Shown here piece after piece: positions 35,086 to 46,922 of a stretch of DNA of 64,000 nucleotides. A program made the position numbers and the translations under genes. This stretch comes from Pseudovirgaria hyperparasitica (lineage: Eukaryota; Ascomycota; Dothideomycetes; Acrospermales; Acrospermaceae): positions 1,075,446-1,139,445 of the forward strand of contig NW_022985549.1 of assembly GCF_010093815.1 (NCBI RefSeq), in the 5' to 3' direction. The notes beneath the pieces are model-generated. The model worked only from the letters and a program-made list of their open reading frames with translations. It was not told the DNA's origin and made no database searches. Every line of letters begins with the position of its first letter. Positions within the stretch are counted from its first letter, which is position 1.

Positions 35086-37096
35086 GATTTTGGTTCTGGG
35101 GATGAGCAGATGGGTGATGCGATGGGACTTGTTGATGTCGCTGGGTCTAGATGGCGGCTTTGGGATGAGATGGGAAAGAAAGATGCGATCTCGAGAGAGA
35201 ATTCGAGACGTTCAACGCGAATTGCGAAGGGCTCGTTTATAGGTGATCTGGTCGGCGGCGACCGCCGAGGTGGAGTCTTTGGACTCTCAGCAGGATGAAG
35301 GAGATGGTTTGCGTATGTTTCGCGTGTCTGAAATCTACATCTTGTTAGCTGTAATATTGAAGATGTCGTATATCGCGCAAGTCAAATGAAACTTTCCAGG
35401 ACGGAGTACAGAAAAGATGGAAACAGCCATGAGAACGCAATGGGCTCCGACAACACTACATTCGAGACAACAAGGACAGTCTCATGCCCATCCAGCAAGA
35501 CCCGTCAGAGCAGAGCACTTCCAATATCGAATCGCAAGATCATTCAAGAAGCCAAATCCGCATCAGATCACAACGTTGACCTCGAATTACGTCCTCAGCA
35601 CTTCAAATGCACCAACAACCCACCATCTCAACCACCACCAAGCTCTTTATCATCTCCTCGTGGATCAACATACCACACCACCTCCATTTCCATATCCCCC
35701 TCCTCTCTCAGAACAGGAAACTGTAAATCTGCCAAAGAAGCCTCAGCACGTACCTCGAGTTCCGCTCCCAGCGGGATAGATGACGTGCCCCTCGCAGCAC
35801 GCAAAGTCACCAAAATTAAACCCCCTTACACTGACACACTGACACACAACGCGCAATCACCCTTCAATCAAAGAGTCCCAGACATCCGATGTTAATCCGA
35901 TCTCGTCCTCGTCCGAGGTTGCAACTGAAGCACACATCCGAAGCAGTTCTGGCCATCGAACACCACACTCGTTACAACTTACCACGCTCACGGGTGTGCG
36001 GCCCAAGAGGGGCGTTCCACGTGCCCCCTGGTGGTCCGCCGCATCCATTGTGGCACACCTCACGCGCATCCTTACTTACCTGGCTAATGAACAGGCAGTA
36101 GTCGCGCTACCCTAACTCACAGAACCCACCTAACCAAATCCACTATACCAAACCACCTACCTATGTAGGTAGGTACATAGTATTAATAGATAGGTGCCAG
36201 GTACTAGGTACGTTCACCTGGACACATGGAGTTGTAATTTGATATACATAGTAGTCAGAGCTAGGCAGGTACGTAAGTAATGTAGTAATAATTACTGGAC
36301 ACACACACACACAAAAGACAAGCTATCCGTGCTACCTATCGGTTGCTTCGTGTTCGGCTGCTCGGTCTGTCTGTCGGTCAGGAGTCGGTCGTATGCATAT
36401 ATCTATACATATACATATTTATGGCTCTACCGCTGCAATGGTGCGATACGTAAATGCTGGATTGAAGGAAAGCGATCGAGGCGCTGTGGTTGGAAGGCCG
36501 GGGGGAAGTGAATCGGATATACCGTTTATTAAGGGGGGTCAGGCATGATAACTAGGCACTTGAGTTGTTGGACGTGATTGTCTGCGGTATCCCTGGCGGC
36601 AAATGCCTTCTCGGACGAGTTACGAGAAGAGGCAGCAGCGTCAGCAGCAGCAGTATATTGTTGATTGATGACTAGATGTGATTGTGATTGTGATCGGGCT
36701 CGTGGGCGATGGTTGGTGGTAGTGATGATGGGAGCTTTTGGTAGGGGAATCCTGGAGGCCGGCGGATGCCGACGAGGTTAGGCTTGTGGGTATATTTGAG
36801 TATGGGGAGGGTATATTTGAGTATGGCCGAGACGGCACAAATAGGGAGGCACCCCAAAGTGGCATTATTATGAGTCGGGTGACTGTGTAGTAGCTACAGG
36901 TAGTATAGATACAGATGAGGAAAACTTCAGTGTCCGCCTGCGCCGCCTGTCTTGTAGAAACTCTTACCTACGCCGATTCTGAATGCCGCTGAAATACTGT
37001 CAGGAAGGCATTTTTGAGACATGTAGGACATAGGATGTGCACATTGTACGCCGCCCAATAACTTAGAAATTGCGCAAACACCCCGAAGCCGGATCC
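35086..37096. other. 2-kb intergenic region with repeated GTAGGTAGG-type motifs
   Basis: Two overlapping plus-strand frames (35386-35895, 170 codons; 35417-35779, 120 codons) are Ser/Pro/His-rich and lack recognisable motifs. I cannot decide whether a small gene exists. A cluster of CCTACCTATGTAGGTAGGT-like inverted motifs lies at about 36155-36280, and a CA run near 36300-36312. Confidence 0.4.
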
Positions 37097-38080
37097 TTAG
37101 TTGTAGTAATCGAACCTGACGAATGCGAAACTTTTTTGCCGTTCCTTCTCACTTGAAATGTCTGCTTGTTGCTCTGCACTTGCATGTTGCTGTGTGGTCT
37201 GGTGTCTCAGGAGGTCTACCGATGTCGTCTGCTCCATCAACGCGGTCGTCTCTGGACTTGCAAACGCTTCAACGGAATCGTGGTCAACCAGTACAGACTC
37301 GCTTACACGATTAACAGTATCGTGATTCTCCTGTGATGGTTCATCTGTGTCCCCAAATGACCACGTGCATCCTCCGTCGTCGTCATCATCACCATAGTCT
37401 TCCTCCAGGTCTAGTGCATCATAGTTCGAAAGCCCAAGCGGGGACGGTGGCAGTGGGGTATAATCTCTCCTGGGTACCTGGGGCGAAGGACTCTTCTGAC
37501 GCAAGGCAGAGATGTTTGGGTCATTTGCATCTTCTCTTTGTATACTGGGCCCGCGAACAACAGCTGGTTGCGATACAAAGTTAGGCGACAGCACCGGTGA
37601 GAGCCCGCTCCTCTGAACAATAGGATGAGTCGAAGTATCCGGAGCACCATACAAGAATGTCTGACGAAGTACCTCCTGGGATTGGGCTGGTAAGATGGGT
37701 GGTGATATCTGACGTTGGCGTATACGATTGAGGATAGCTGCCTTGCGGAGGAGTTCACGACCTGTAGATTTCTGCTTGGCCCAGACGGCGATCTTGGAGG
37801 GCCCACGGTCGACGATATTCGTTGCGGGATAGGAGAACGGGAGTGATAGACGGGATGTAACGAGGAAGCGTCGGAGACGTCGTTTCTTTTTGCCTGAACC
37901 GGACGAATGCTCGCCATCGACATCGGCTACGGCTCGACAACGTTTACGAGGTATTGTCGTGTGATTTGGAGGTGGAAAATGAAGCTTCGGTTGAGGGCCG
38001 GGGGCTGTGAAGGAGAACACAGACATGGTGCTCGGAGGAGCAATATTAGGTGTCATGGAGCGCTCAGAAGTAACGGCCAT
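37097..38080 (-). CDS. Conserved fungal protein of unknown function
   Basis: A single open frame of 327 codons starting at ATG 38080. The only well-folded-looking part is residues about 62-125: a basic cluster GKKKRRLRRFLVTSRLSLPF, then PATNIVDRGPSKIAVWAKQK and RELLRKAAILNRIRQRQ. As I recall it, this segment recurs in otherwise divergent hypothetical proteins of filamentous fungi. The basic cluster could be a nuclear localisation signal. The rest is Ser/Pro/Gln-rich with an acidic run (EEDYGDDDDDGG). No signal peptide or membrane helix. I do not recognise a function. Confidence 0.7.
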   Translation of the reverse strand: MAVTSERSMTPNIAPPSTMSVFSFTAPGPQPKLHFPPPNHTTIPRKRCRAVADVDGEHSSGSGKKKRRLRRFLVTSRLSLPFSYPATNIVDRGPSKIAVWAKQKSTGRELLRKAAILNRIRQRQISPPILPAQSQEVLRQTFLYGAPDTSTHPIVQRSGLSPVLSPNFVSQPAVVRGPSIQREDANDPNISALRQKSPSPQVPRRDYTPLPPSPLGLSNYDALDLEEDYGDDDDDGGCTWSFGDTDEPSQENHDTVNRVSESVLVDHDSVEAFASPETTALMEQTTSVDLLRHQTTQQHASAEQQADISSEKERQKSFAFVRFDYYN

Positions 38081-40369
38081 GTTGTTTGGCGTTTCAGGTC
38101 ACTCCTTATGATAGTTATTGACATCCTTCTCCACACTTCGAAATGGTCGTGTGCCGCCTTCGGTCATATATTCTTTCATAAGCCAGGTTTAGTTCCGGCT
38201 CCGGAGTATGAATCGACGAGAGGAGTGTATAGAATAGACAGTGGCCGGCGTGAGAAGAATTTACATATCAATGATGTAGCAAATGTGTAATGTAGAGACG
38301 TTGGGATGTGGGGTTAGGGAGGAGGAACTTGCATATTACGCCGAAAGGCAGAAAAAAGTAAAGGTATAGAGAGCGACATCTCATCTAATAAGAGGACAGT
38401 AATCAAGCAGGGAATGAATGTATAAAAGGAGCGGAGAGAAACTGGGGGGCGTCCCAACTGTATGGAAGTGTGCGGAGAAACCATGCCCAAGCGCAGGTGA
38501 CGAGCATAGCGACCATGGATTCGTACGAATGCAAGCCCAAGGAACGCCCAGTTGGTCGTAGGGCGCCCACTGCGTTCAGAGCGGCAGAGCCTCCTATGAC
38601 CTAGACAATTCTAAGCTCGTCAGGCGCCTCTTTGGCACGGAAAGTTTTGCTTCCAGAAGACCAATTACATGCCAGATCTTCTTCCTTCATGGCCATTTGC
38701 CGCTTGGCAAGTCCTTGCAAGGCTGACTGCAGCAGCGTCAGCAAAGATAGAGTCAGTTCTTTCACCACTATTATTTATCGCCTTCAGAACTTGTAGGCTT
38801 ACAAGCACTAAGCATGCCCTGCCAAACTTCGGCCACTGACATGGATCGTAGTTCCAATTGCAGAACAAGGCCAAGTGCTGCAAATGCACTGAGCAATGAA
38901 TCCCAGCCATCGACCCTTGAGCTGAGCACAGCAAGTGAATATGTACGACCTCACTGGTGTTGCGAACCAACGTTTGCATTTTTGTTTAGTAAGTAAGACT
39001 GTGCCGTAGATGGGGCATGACCGCATGCCCTCCTGTCATCAGTCCTTTCACAATACAAGTCCCTTGTGTAGGTGCAGTCATGGTTCTACGGCACAGCTGT
39101 CTTGAGGGGATGTTGAAACCAACCCTGACTGAGATCAGCAGGGCGAGACCAGCTCGATCATGCCGGCACGTTTCGTTGTAGCATTAAGGACTGAGCAGTC
39201 TCCAAAGACTGTCACAGAGCCCACACGAGTGGCTGTCTCCCATGTCGTCACGTTGCTTGTTATTAATACCAGAATGCCCCTCTAGCAACAGCGTCAGCGT
39301 TATTGCAGATCGCGCCCGGCGGAATTCAATATCTTCTTTACGTGAGGCAGAAGGTCTTGCTCGGCCGAGGCGCAGCTTGAATACAGGCACTCTGCTCTGA
39401 CGTTTGACGTCTCATCCGGAGAAATTTTCCATCCAACGCTGCCCATTTCTGGAGTTGCTGAGCTGAGGACACGCCAGCAAGGCAAAGGGCTGACCAGTCA
39501 GCTTGCTGATGAGAACGCCGATTCAACACACAGCAGCCGCCCTGGCCAAAGCGGATGTAGAGCTGGACGGGACTGGGGGTGGTATTGCGGCGTATACATG
39601 CAGGATCATGGATGCGATCTGTCCTTCAAGCGAACGATTCTCGGCACCAGGTCTTTGCGGGGAAGGGGTACCTACATACACGCACCACACGGTCCCCACG
39701 CATGCACAATTTAATGAACTTTTAATACATACCGCGCGCTTCCCGCTGCGCCTAGCAACATATACATATATATCAACTCTACAGTCTTTCCGTCGAGTAT
39801 GTCGCTCTGCGTTACAATGTGACGAATGTTGTCGAGCAGTCCCAGGGATCGAGTGGTGAGGACTTGGCGCTACCTTACTTCGAGCGATCTTTGCTCGATT
39901 GTCAACGGACCGCCTCAATCTGCAAAGGCAACACACGGGGTCAAATGATATTATGCTCAATCTCATCTAGACATATGCGGCCAAACTTGAGCAGATCTGC
40001 TTTCGACACCGAGGTAAGTTAAGCGTAGTCAATGCATGGACCATATCAACCCCTTGCCAGGTAAGGCTATCTATAGTTAAAGGAGCACTGTACTAATCGC
40101 TGCACAGAGCTTGAGCGAGCATGCAGCTACATTGTCATCGCGCATTGTGTCATCGCAGCAATGCCTCTACGCAATATCAAATCTATAAGCCTTCGCAAGA
40201 GATTCCAACCCTCTGCGCTTCATCCAAATCGGCGTTTGACGTAGTATGTCTATGTTTGTATCCCCCCAAATGGCATGCTTGTCCGTTTAGATCGACAAGC
40301 TCTACAAAATTCGAAGTATCGGCGTGACTCGGAGCATGTACAAAGGAAGAGATTCGACCTTTTCGTGCG
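38081..40369. other. 2.3-kb gene-poor region
   Basis: Short frames only, none with recognisable content. The first few hundred bases probably hold the promoter of the minus-strand gene ending at 37097; the last part is the 3' flank of the Oac1-like carrier gene. Confidence 0.5.
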
Positions 40370-41522
40370 CTATAATTTCTCTTCGACATCCTTGCTCAAT
40401 ATTCGATCTTCGACCTTGCGCATCCATTTGTTGGTCTGTTCTGCAAGACTCAGCGTGAGAATCTAAACGCGTTAGCTTGGACTTCTGTCTGCGCAATTTA
40501 AGACCGACCGTATGCGGCAATATCCGAGCCAGATGCGCCGTGAACCCCTTGTACAACGAAAACACTCCCTCAGTCTTTACCGTGCGTGTTAGACAGTCGA
40601 ATGCGCTGTTATAAAGATTTCCCGTCTGGTTGTACATTCGGGACATGACAGTGTCGGGCGGATGCATGACACAGCACACGACGAAACCGCTGGCTGTACT
40701 GCTGGCTAGGTGCAGAGCTGGTCCTTCTTCCATGCCTAGATGTTTTACCAAGCGCCTCTTTGCGAAGAAGTAGGTCGGGAGCTGCACAGAGCTGCCGAAT
40801 CCAGTACGGATCATTGCAGGCCCCACCCCTCGGTACAAACCTTTCACGCCTTCGCCTTTGTAGATTTGTGTCATGCCATCCCATGCATTCTTGTATTGAT
40901 GTTGTGTACCGACTGGAAGGAAAGGCGAATATGATTGGAGACGTGTTTTCACGAGGAAGAATGGTGATCCAGCCATTGCGCCCAGTATGCCTGAAGCAGC
41001 GCCAGAAAAGATGTTTACGCCAAAGGACTGTACGGTAGGATCGCGGAATATAAGGGTCGTTATGCTTTGGCGAAGGGGTTCATAGAAGCCTAAACGGCAT
41101 CCGTTCAGAGTCATCTGATAGATATACTTCGCGAGAATTCGACGTCAGCTTTGCGCAGGAAATGTAGTTCCCCTAGTGTTCGTACCGCACATGAAAGCCC
41201 TCGTAGTAGCCCTTTTATGCCTTCATTCTTCGTGATCACTCCAACGCCGTGAAGTACACCCTTATACATCCGAGGAGCTTCCCCTTTGGCTTTGAGTTCT
41301 CCCTGTAACTGTAGACTGCTCTTTCGTCAGCCGACTACGACCTCGTGAGGACAAGCTGCACCGACCGAATCTTGACCGTCTCGAATCCATGAGTGACCGT
41401 GACTGCACCACAAGCCGCAACACCACCGGCGATGAATGCCCTACGAGTCATTAGAAACGCATACTCCTTCGCGCACCTATTTTAAGGCGGATGTGGACAA
41501 CACACCCTAATGTGGTGGACAT
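40370..41522 (-). CDS. OAC1: Mitochondrial carrier, Oac1-type (oxaloacetate/sulfate)
   Basis: Exons (minus) 41522-41506, 41440-41366, 41315-41186, 41126-40509 and 40462-40370 give 310 residues; the first coding exon is only 17 nt. Three carrier repeats align with yeast Oac1: FIAGGVAACGAVTVT then VKIRLQLQGELKAKG, AYIYQMTLNGCRLGFYEPLR, GSPFFLVKTRLQSYSPF, GFGSSVQLPTYFFAKRRLVK, then a third signature HPPDTVMSRMYNQ and the ending ILPHTILTLSLAEQTNKW. It should sit in the inner mitochondrial membrane and exchange oxaloacetate, malonate or sulfate; isopropylmalate transport is also known for yeast Oac1. Oddity: the repeat-1 signature reads THGFETVK where yeast has TNPIELIK, so the conserved proline is glycine. 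The start lies 451 bp from the divergent Swd2 gene. Confidence 0.88.
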
Positions 41523-41973
41523 GATGAGGCCCGAAGCCAACGGAGTCGTGAACAACCAGAACGGTGTTTTCAGTAGTAATTGATGGCTCCGAATATATCT
41601 CTGCGATTACAGTGACTCTTGCGATTCGTACAGAATGTTGACAATGCTCCGGAGACGCTGGGAGCTGAGTGTGCAATTGATGACAGAATCGTAGGATGAT
41701 AGCTTGGCGAGACACTTTTGTGTTGCGCTGACCGACTTCGGCTTTAGACTTTCGACCCTAGGCCGCGGCTACTGACGTCGCCAGTCTTACGCGCCAATTC
41801 GCCTAAGCGCGGGAGCACGCGTGTATCATGAATCCTGCTCCGTTTGCATCTTTCTCCGAAGCATGCCCCCAAAATAGCTTCATCACACACACTAAAGATC
41901 CTCGAGATGCCACATTAATATACTGGAAGCTGTTATACCTCTAGACGGAGGTATCTGGACACTCACATCATTC
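41523..41973. promoter_or_regulatory. Shared divergent promoter region, Oac1-like/Swd2
   Basis: A 451-bp interval lies between the start codons of the minus-strand carrier gene and the plus-strand WD-repeat gene, so it must contain both promoters. No TATA box is obvious. A GC-rich segment lies around 41760-41825. Confidence 0.6.
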
Positions 41974-43130
41974 ATGGCGGCAGGACCACAAGCTAGCGGA
42001 GCTCCTCCAGCCCAGAAAGTGCAAGATGTGATAACCACCTTCAGACCTCATCGTGTATGTTCAAGCTTGTCTGTGTCCAGGGGAGCCATCTAACTAGAGG
42101 CTCGCAGCGCTTTAGGACAGAACCAAAATGCAACATCACATCCATAGACTTCGACGACACAGGCGAACTCGTCATCGTGGCGCGAGACGACGACACTTTA
42201 CAACTCTATAATTTGTCTCAGGGGAAACATGCGAAAGAGCTGAAATGCCAGAAGTATGGAGTCCACTTGGCTAAGTTCTCGCATCATTCTCAGAGCATCG
42301 TCCATGCCAGCAGCCGCATTGACTCCAAGAAATCGGACGTTGACAACCATGCCATCCGTTACCTGACCACACATGACAACTCATACCTCAGATACTTCCG
42401 CGGTCATACGGATACAGTTACTTGTATTGCACTATCGCCATCAAGTGATGAGTTTCTGTCATGTAGCAAAGACAACTCTGTTCGATTGTGGAACTTGAAG
42501 TCAAGCAACTGTCAAGGCATGCTGAAGTTACACGGCGCATACCTCGCCGCGTATGACCCATCTGCTACGGTCATTGCCATAGCCTCTCCTGCAACATCAT
42601 CGGTCCTTCTCTACGACAAGAACAATTACGACAAAGCCCCATTTGCTACGTTTGATCTCCAACCATTCGAGAGGGTGTACACCGAGAAGTCTATTGGTCG
42701 GGGCTGGACAAAGATTGAATTTTCAAATGATGGCAAGAGCCTACTTGTAGCGACGAACGGACTTGGCCATTTCGTTCTGGATGCGTTCGAAGGTAACCTG
42801 ACACATTTCTGCATTCGCCGGGGGAAAATGAGTGGGCGTCGGGCACCAGGAGAATCGGGTGACGATTCACGGCCGGTCGGTCAAGGTGATGTCTGCTTAT
42901 CACCAGATGGGAAATTCGTGCTTGGAGGAAGTGGAGAAGAAGGCCTGCAAATATGGGATATAAGCTCTACAATAAGTGTCACCGACAAAATGTTGATGCC
43001 CCTGGACAAAATACCTGGCCCTGGTCAAGGAAGAGCATCTGTGGTGGCATACAATCACAGATTCAATCTGATATGTACCGCAGATAAGGATCTGACCGTA
43101 TGGTTGCCTGATCCTGATGCAGCGGACTGA
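41974..43130 (+). CDS. swd2: WD40 protein Swd2/WDR82 (COMPASS and cleavage/polyadenylation factor)
   Basis: Exons 41974-42054 and 42108-43130 (53-nt intron, GTATGT donor, phase 0) give 367 residues. The sequence is nearly diagnostic: FRTEPKCNITSIDFDDTG, VARDDDTLQLYNLSQGKH, QKYGVHLAKFSHHSQSIV, HDNSYLRYFRGHTDTVTC, SCSKDNSVRLWNL and HGAYLAAYDPSATVIAIA. About six to seven WD repeats make a beta-propeller over the whole length. Swd2 belongs to the H3K4 methyltransferase complex Set1/COMPASS and, in yeast, also to the cleavage and polyadenylation factor. The frame stays open upstream of 42108 in the intron, but the short first exon with PAQKVQDVITTFRPHR fits the family better than an intronic start. 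Confidence 0.95.
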
Positions 43131-43746
43131 AGGGTGAAGAAATCCTTAAAAATCAGGCGTTCAGGGCAGTAGATAAAAGGTTTCGGTTCATCATGGCTAC
43201 GTATACCCTGATATGAGATGATTATTTTCTTTACCTTCACATTTCTTCGGTTTTTCAAAGATGACGCGGAGTCATCTTCGTTCATAACTCATCCCGACTT
43301 CACAGCATGTGCTACTTTATTACCTATTGTCTTTCCCGTCAAGTCACAATACGATATACGATTCTGCTCCCATACTTTAGGATCCCTTGCGTCGGCAGCC
43401 GTCGAGAACTCACTTGCAACCACTGTGTCCACCAGCCACCCAAGAGCGTTATTCAGCCAAGTTTGCGCATAAATCAGAGCATCCTGGACCAACATCCTTG
43501 TCGTTTAGCATCTTTTCTGAATAGAACAAGTTGGTAAATTACTGAATAGCCCAACGTCTAGACGGAGATAGTCGTGATAATAAACTGGAAGCCACTCGCC
43601 CCTGACGGTCTTCATCTTGATTGAAACTCGGTATCCACGATCATAATTCCCAGTCTAGGACAGCAACTTCAGGTCTCCTACCAAGCGCACCTAACAATTG
43701 GGATCACCAACCAGAAGTACTCCATATCCATTCATAAAAACTCAAA
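43131..43746. other. Intergenic, tandem genes
   Basis: 3' flank of swd2 and promoter of the next gene. No gene is supported; short frames in both directions have no recognisable content. Confidence 0.55.
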
Positions 43747-44959
43747 ATGCATTTCATCGAACCAGAAGATATCTCTGACAGCGAGTCATCGTCTGGCGTA
43801 AGTATTGCATCACCCAATTGAACACTCCCGCTAATGTTTCAGGGTGTCGATCTCCCCCTTGAGGCATTCGAAGAAGACATATCTGCCAAAGACAGAATTC
43901 ACAAGTTGCCCCGGAATGTCAAAACCCTCCGTGCAATCCGCATACATTATCTTCCGCGACTCAGCCGTCGCCAACGCTGCCAGATAGGCAGCAGACTTTG
44001 CGAGCTGTCTAGTGCGTTCGACACTGTAGACCTATCGAAAGGCACCGATGAAGGCACTGCGCTTGGTTATACTGTGGAACCTGTCCCGAAGCTGCGAGCA
44101 CAAATTCCAGATGCATTGCTCTACACAGAAGACATGATAGAAAGAGGCTGCCCTGTAAGGGGCTGGTCCGACATGAGCACCCTTAACCGCTTCCTTTTCC
44201 GCTTCGAAGAGTACTTCTCGTGCGACGAGTTGATCAAGGGGCTGAACAAATCCATACTCGTCACAATTGTACGCGCCCTCTCTACAACGCTTCCTCACTC
44301 CCTCTTTCCCTCCAACACACATCCCGCAATGCTAACATCTAAATAACAAGGCCAAAGTCGACCGAGTCACCCGCCAGATCACCATCTCCGAGCAATACGC
44401 CGCAAACCTCTACTTCCTTTACAACCACGACCTCTTCCCGGAAGCTTTCGACGAGCACGGCGAACGCCGCACACGCGCCTCCTTTCTCGAAAGCCATTTC
44501 GAGCCCTTCGCCGCAGACATCACGCACACCCTCAGCCGAGCCGCCGCCGACATCGAGGCCCTGCGCCCGTGCCTCACCACCCTCAAATCATACGCCGAGC
44601 TACTTAGCGTGCCCTCGTCCGAGATCCAGCGCCTACACTGGAAACACCGCGAGCAGCTTAACGCGTATATGGTGAAGGTGGATGAGGAAATTGCGCATCG
44701 GGCGCGGCATTATGGATTGCTTGTGCTGTATGCTGTGCAGTTGGAGCTGCGCAGAGAGAGGTTTTTGATGACGGAGAAGAGTGTGTTGGATGGGTTGAAT
44801 AGGATGATGGCGGATGCTGTGCGTGTGAGGGTGTTTATGGCGGAGATTAGGGGATGGGTGGAGGAGGGGGGACGAGTGGGTTGGGTGCATGGCATGGTGG
44901 AGAGGGCGAGGGAGAAGGTTGTCAGTGGGGGATGGATGGGTTGTGGGAATAGGTTTTGA
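43747..44959 (+). CDS. Conserved hypothetical protein, helical
   Basis: Exons 43747-43797, 43843-44268 and 44351-44959 (both introns phase 0, 45 and 82 nt) give 361 residues. The N-terminus is acidic (EPEDISDSESSSGGVDLPLEAFEEDIS). The rest is mainly helical, with VKTLRAIRIHYLPRLSRRQR, DMSTLNRFLFRFEEYFSCDE, QITISEQYAANLYFLYNHDL and ERRTRASFLESHFEPFAADI, then a likely coiled coil (LHWKHREQLNAYMVKVDEEI). No signal peptide, membrane helix or catalytic motif. I do not recognise the family. Codon use changes sharply from C-ending to G/T-ending near 44655. Splice sites are strong and phases consistent, so the gene itself is well supported. Confidence 0.8.
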
Positions 44960-46922
44960 TGGCAATCGTTCGCTATATGTGGACAGGGCGTGCAAGATCT
45001 TAGGTCTTTTGGGTTTTCACTGGGGAGTTGAAGGTTGCTTTGTTTGCAACGCGATCGATGGCGTTCACGGACTTGGGTTGATGGCACTTTGGGCTCTCTG
45101 GTTCCGCTGCTATTGCATATCTCATAGTATGCAATATCTCGGGTGGTGCATCAATATCTACATATTTCATTCTATTTCGTGGATATATTCACTGACCTGC
45201 TTTGCATATACATGCTGTCCTCCTATGATTCCTTCACAAAGTTCCACATGATAGGGCTGAGCTATCTGAAACGTGATAATTACTAACTTCCTTGCTATGT
45301 ACGGTTTATCTTGAACAGTCTTGTTGCAGTGGAACATACACTACCTGGATGCCCAAGAAGTCATGATCTCATTCTCCTCACAAAGCAGAGCAAAGTGCAG
45401 ATCCTAAACCAGTCGCCATCGCCCATCCCGCCATTCACAATAACACAAGCCTCAAGAGGCACGAATGTAGCAGAAGAGCAACCCAATGAATACAAGTTGT
45501 AATGATTTGCGAGCATTATTGGCGCAGTCGCAGTCAAAGCATGTCAATCGATGACATACATCCCTTTCGCACGGTTGGGCGTCAATACGACAAAACCTCG
45601 TGGCAATCACCTGCATAACCGCGCCCCTTATCGTGTCAAAGTTTGCATAGTCGAAAGGTTGATGGTGAGGCGGAGAAGGAGATCTCGGGTATCAATAGGT
45701 AAGAGTAAAAGAGAGCTAGACGTTTAGGTGCGAGACGCAGGATCTCCGGGAACGGGTAGGACCGACAGGGGGCTGTGGTGTGCAGAAATAGCGGGCAGGG
45801 GCAGAAAATAGCGGGAGGGGCAGCCTATTGCGAGCTGGTTTGGGGCGTCCAAGGGGGAGTGTCAGGGGGTTTGTTTGCTGCCGGTTCGGCGGGAGCGTGG
45901 CCGCCAAGCTGGAGGGAGGCAGCCACAGGGGCAGCTATGGGCTTGTGCTCGGCCTCGACACTCTGCACATGAATTCACCTGGAATACAGCCAAATAATAC
46001 AATAGTGAGTGAGTGAGAGAGGGAGGGAGAGAGTGTTCGGCTTCTCACAAGACTTCAACTCGTCGCCATGCAAGTGAAGGCATGAATCTTGCTTGTTTCG
46101 GATACAAGCAAGCACCAGCACCAGCACCAAAGTCAGCGTCAGCCATACATACGCGCCATCACAGACAGCGCCAGGGCGCCTGGACAGACTTGACAACTTG
46201 ACACACTTGACAGGCGTGGCAATTGTGCTTGATACTTTTTCGTGGACGCCTCAGAATGCAGAGTAGGAAGCAGACGTGGACAACTGATGTCGATGTGGGA
46301 ATGCATCAGCAGATGGGTGACATGAGGCAGGAAACACGGCCGTTGGATACGATGGAATATACTTTTACTATAGACATGGACCAGGTTCGAAACATGGCGA
46401 GCCTTTAGCAGTGACAGTGAGCAGAGCCGAGGAGAAGTGTATCTAGTAGTACTAATTATGTATGGATTTCAGGGATTTCAAACAAGGGACCTCCCTTTCC
46501 TCTCCCTCCAAGGCTCAGGGCATCAATAGCGCTATCCCTACACCACAACTGGCACTGGCCAGCACAGGCCACTTTTTGCCCTCATAGCACCCACCGCTTC
46601 CCGAACTTCGAACTTCTTTTGCTTGTCATCCTGTCTGCAAAGCTATCACTATCCCCTCAAGCCTCGCACTTCAACACTCCTCTCTCTGCAGAGGTCTGAA
46701 GGCCATTGTTATTACATTCGACACGCTGCGGACTCGCCGTCGATGTCAGTATTCCTCCCCCACCCTTCTCGACAACCTCGATAGCCCCCGATGCCCTCCG
46801 ATCCTCTCTATATCACTATCCAGTCTCCGTACCCCTGATGAGCACGGCCCTGTCACACACGCCGACATCCTTCTTTCATCAAAACTTCGGAGGACCCTGC
46901 AGGTCTTGAATGAGTCTGCAGC
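44960..46922. other. 2-kb intergenic region
   Basis: No gene is supported. The G/T-rich character of the preceding gene continues for a short way past its stop. The final 400 bp are pyrimidine-rich and probably contain the promoter and leader of the ADF-H gene. A short GAGT/GA run lies near 46005-46033. Confidence 0.5.

Noticed and set aside
35386-35895. 170-codon plus-strand frame upstream of the OHCU gene, overlapped by a 120-codon frame
   Set aside because: Ser/Pro/His-rich without motifs, and two frames compete over the same DNA. Possible leader or small gene, but unsupported.
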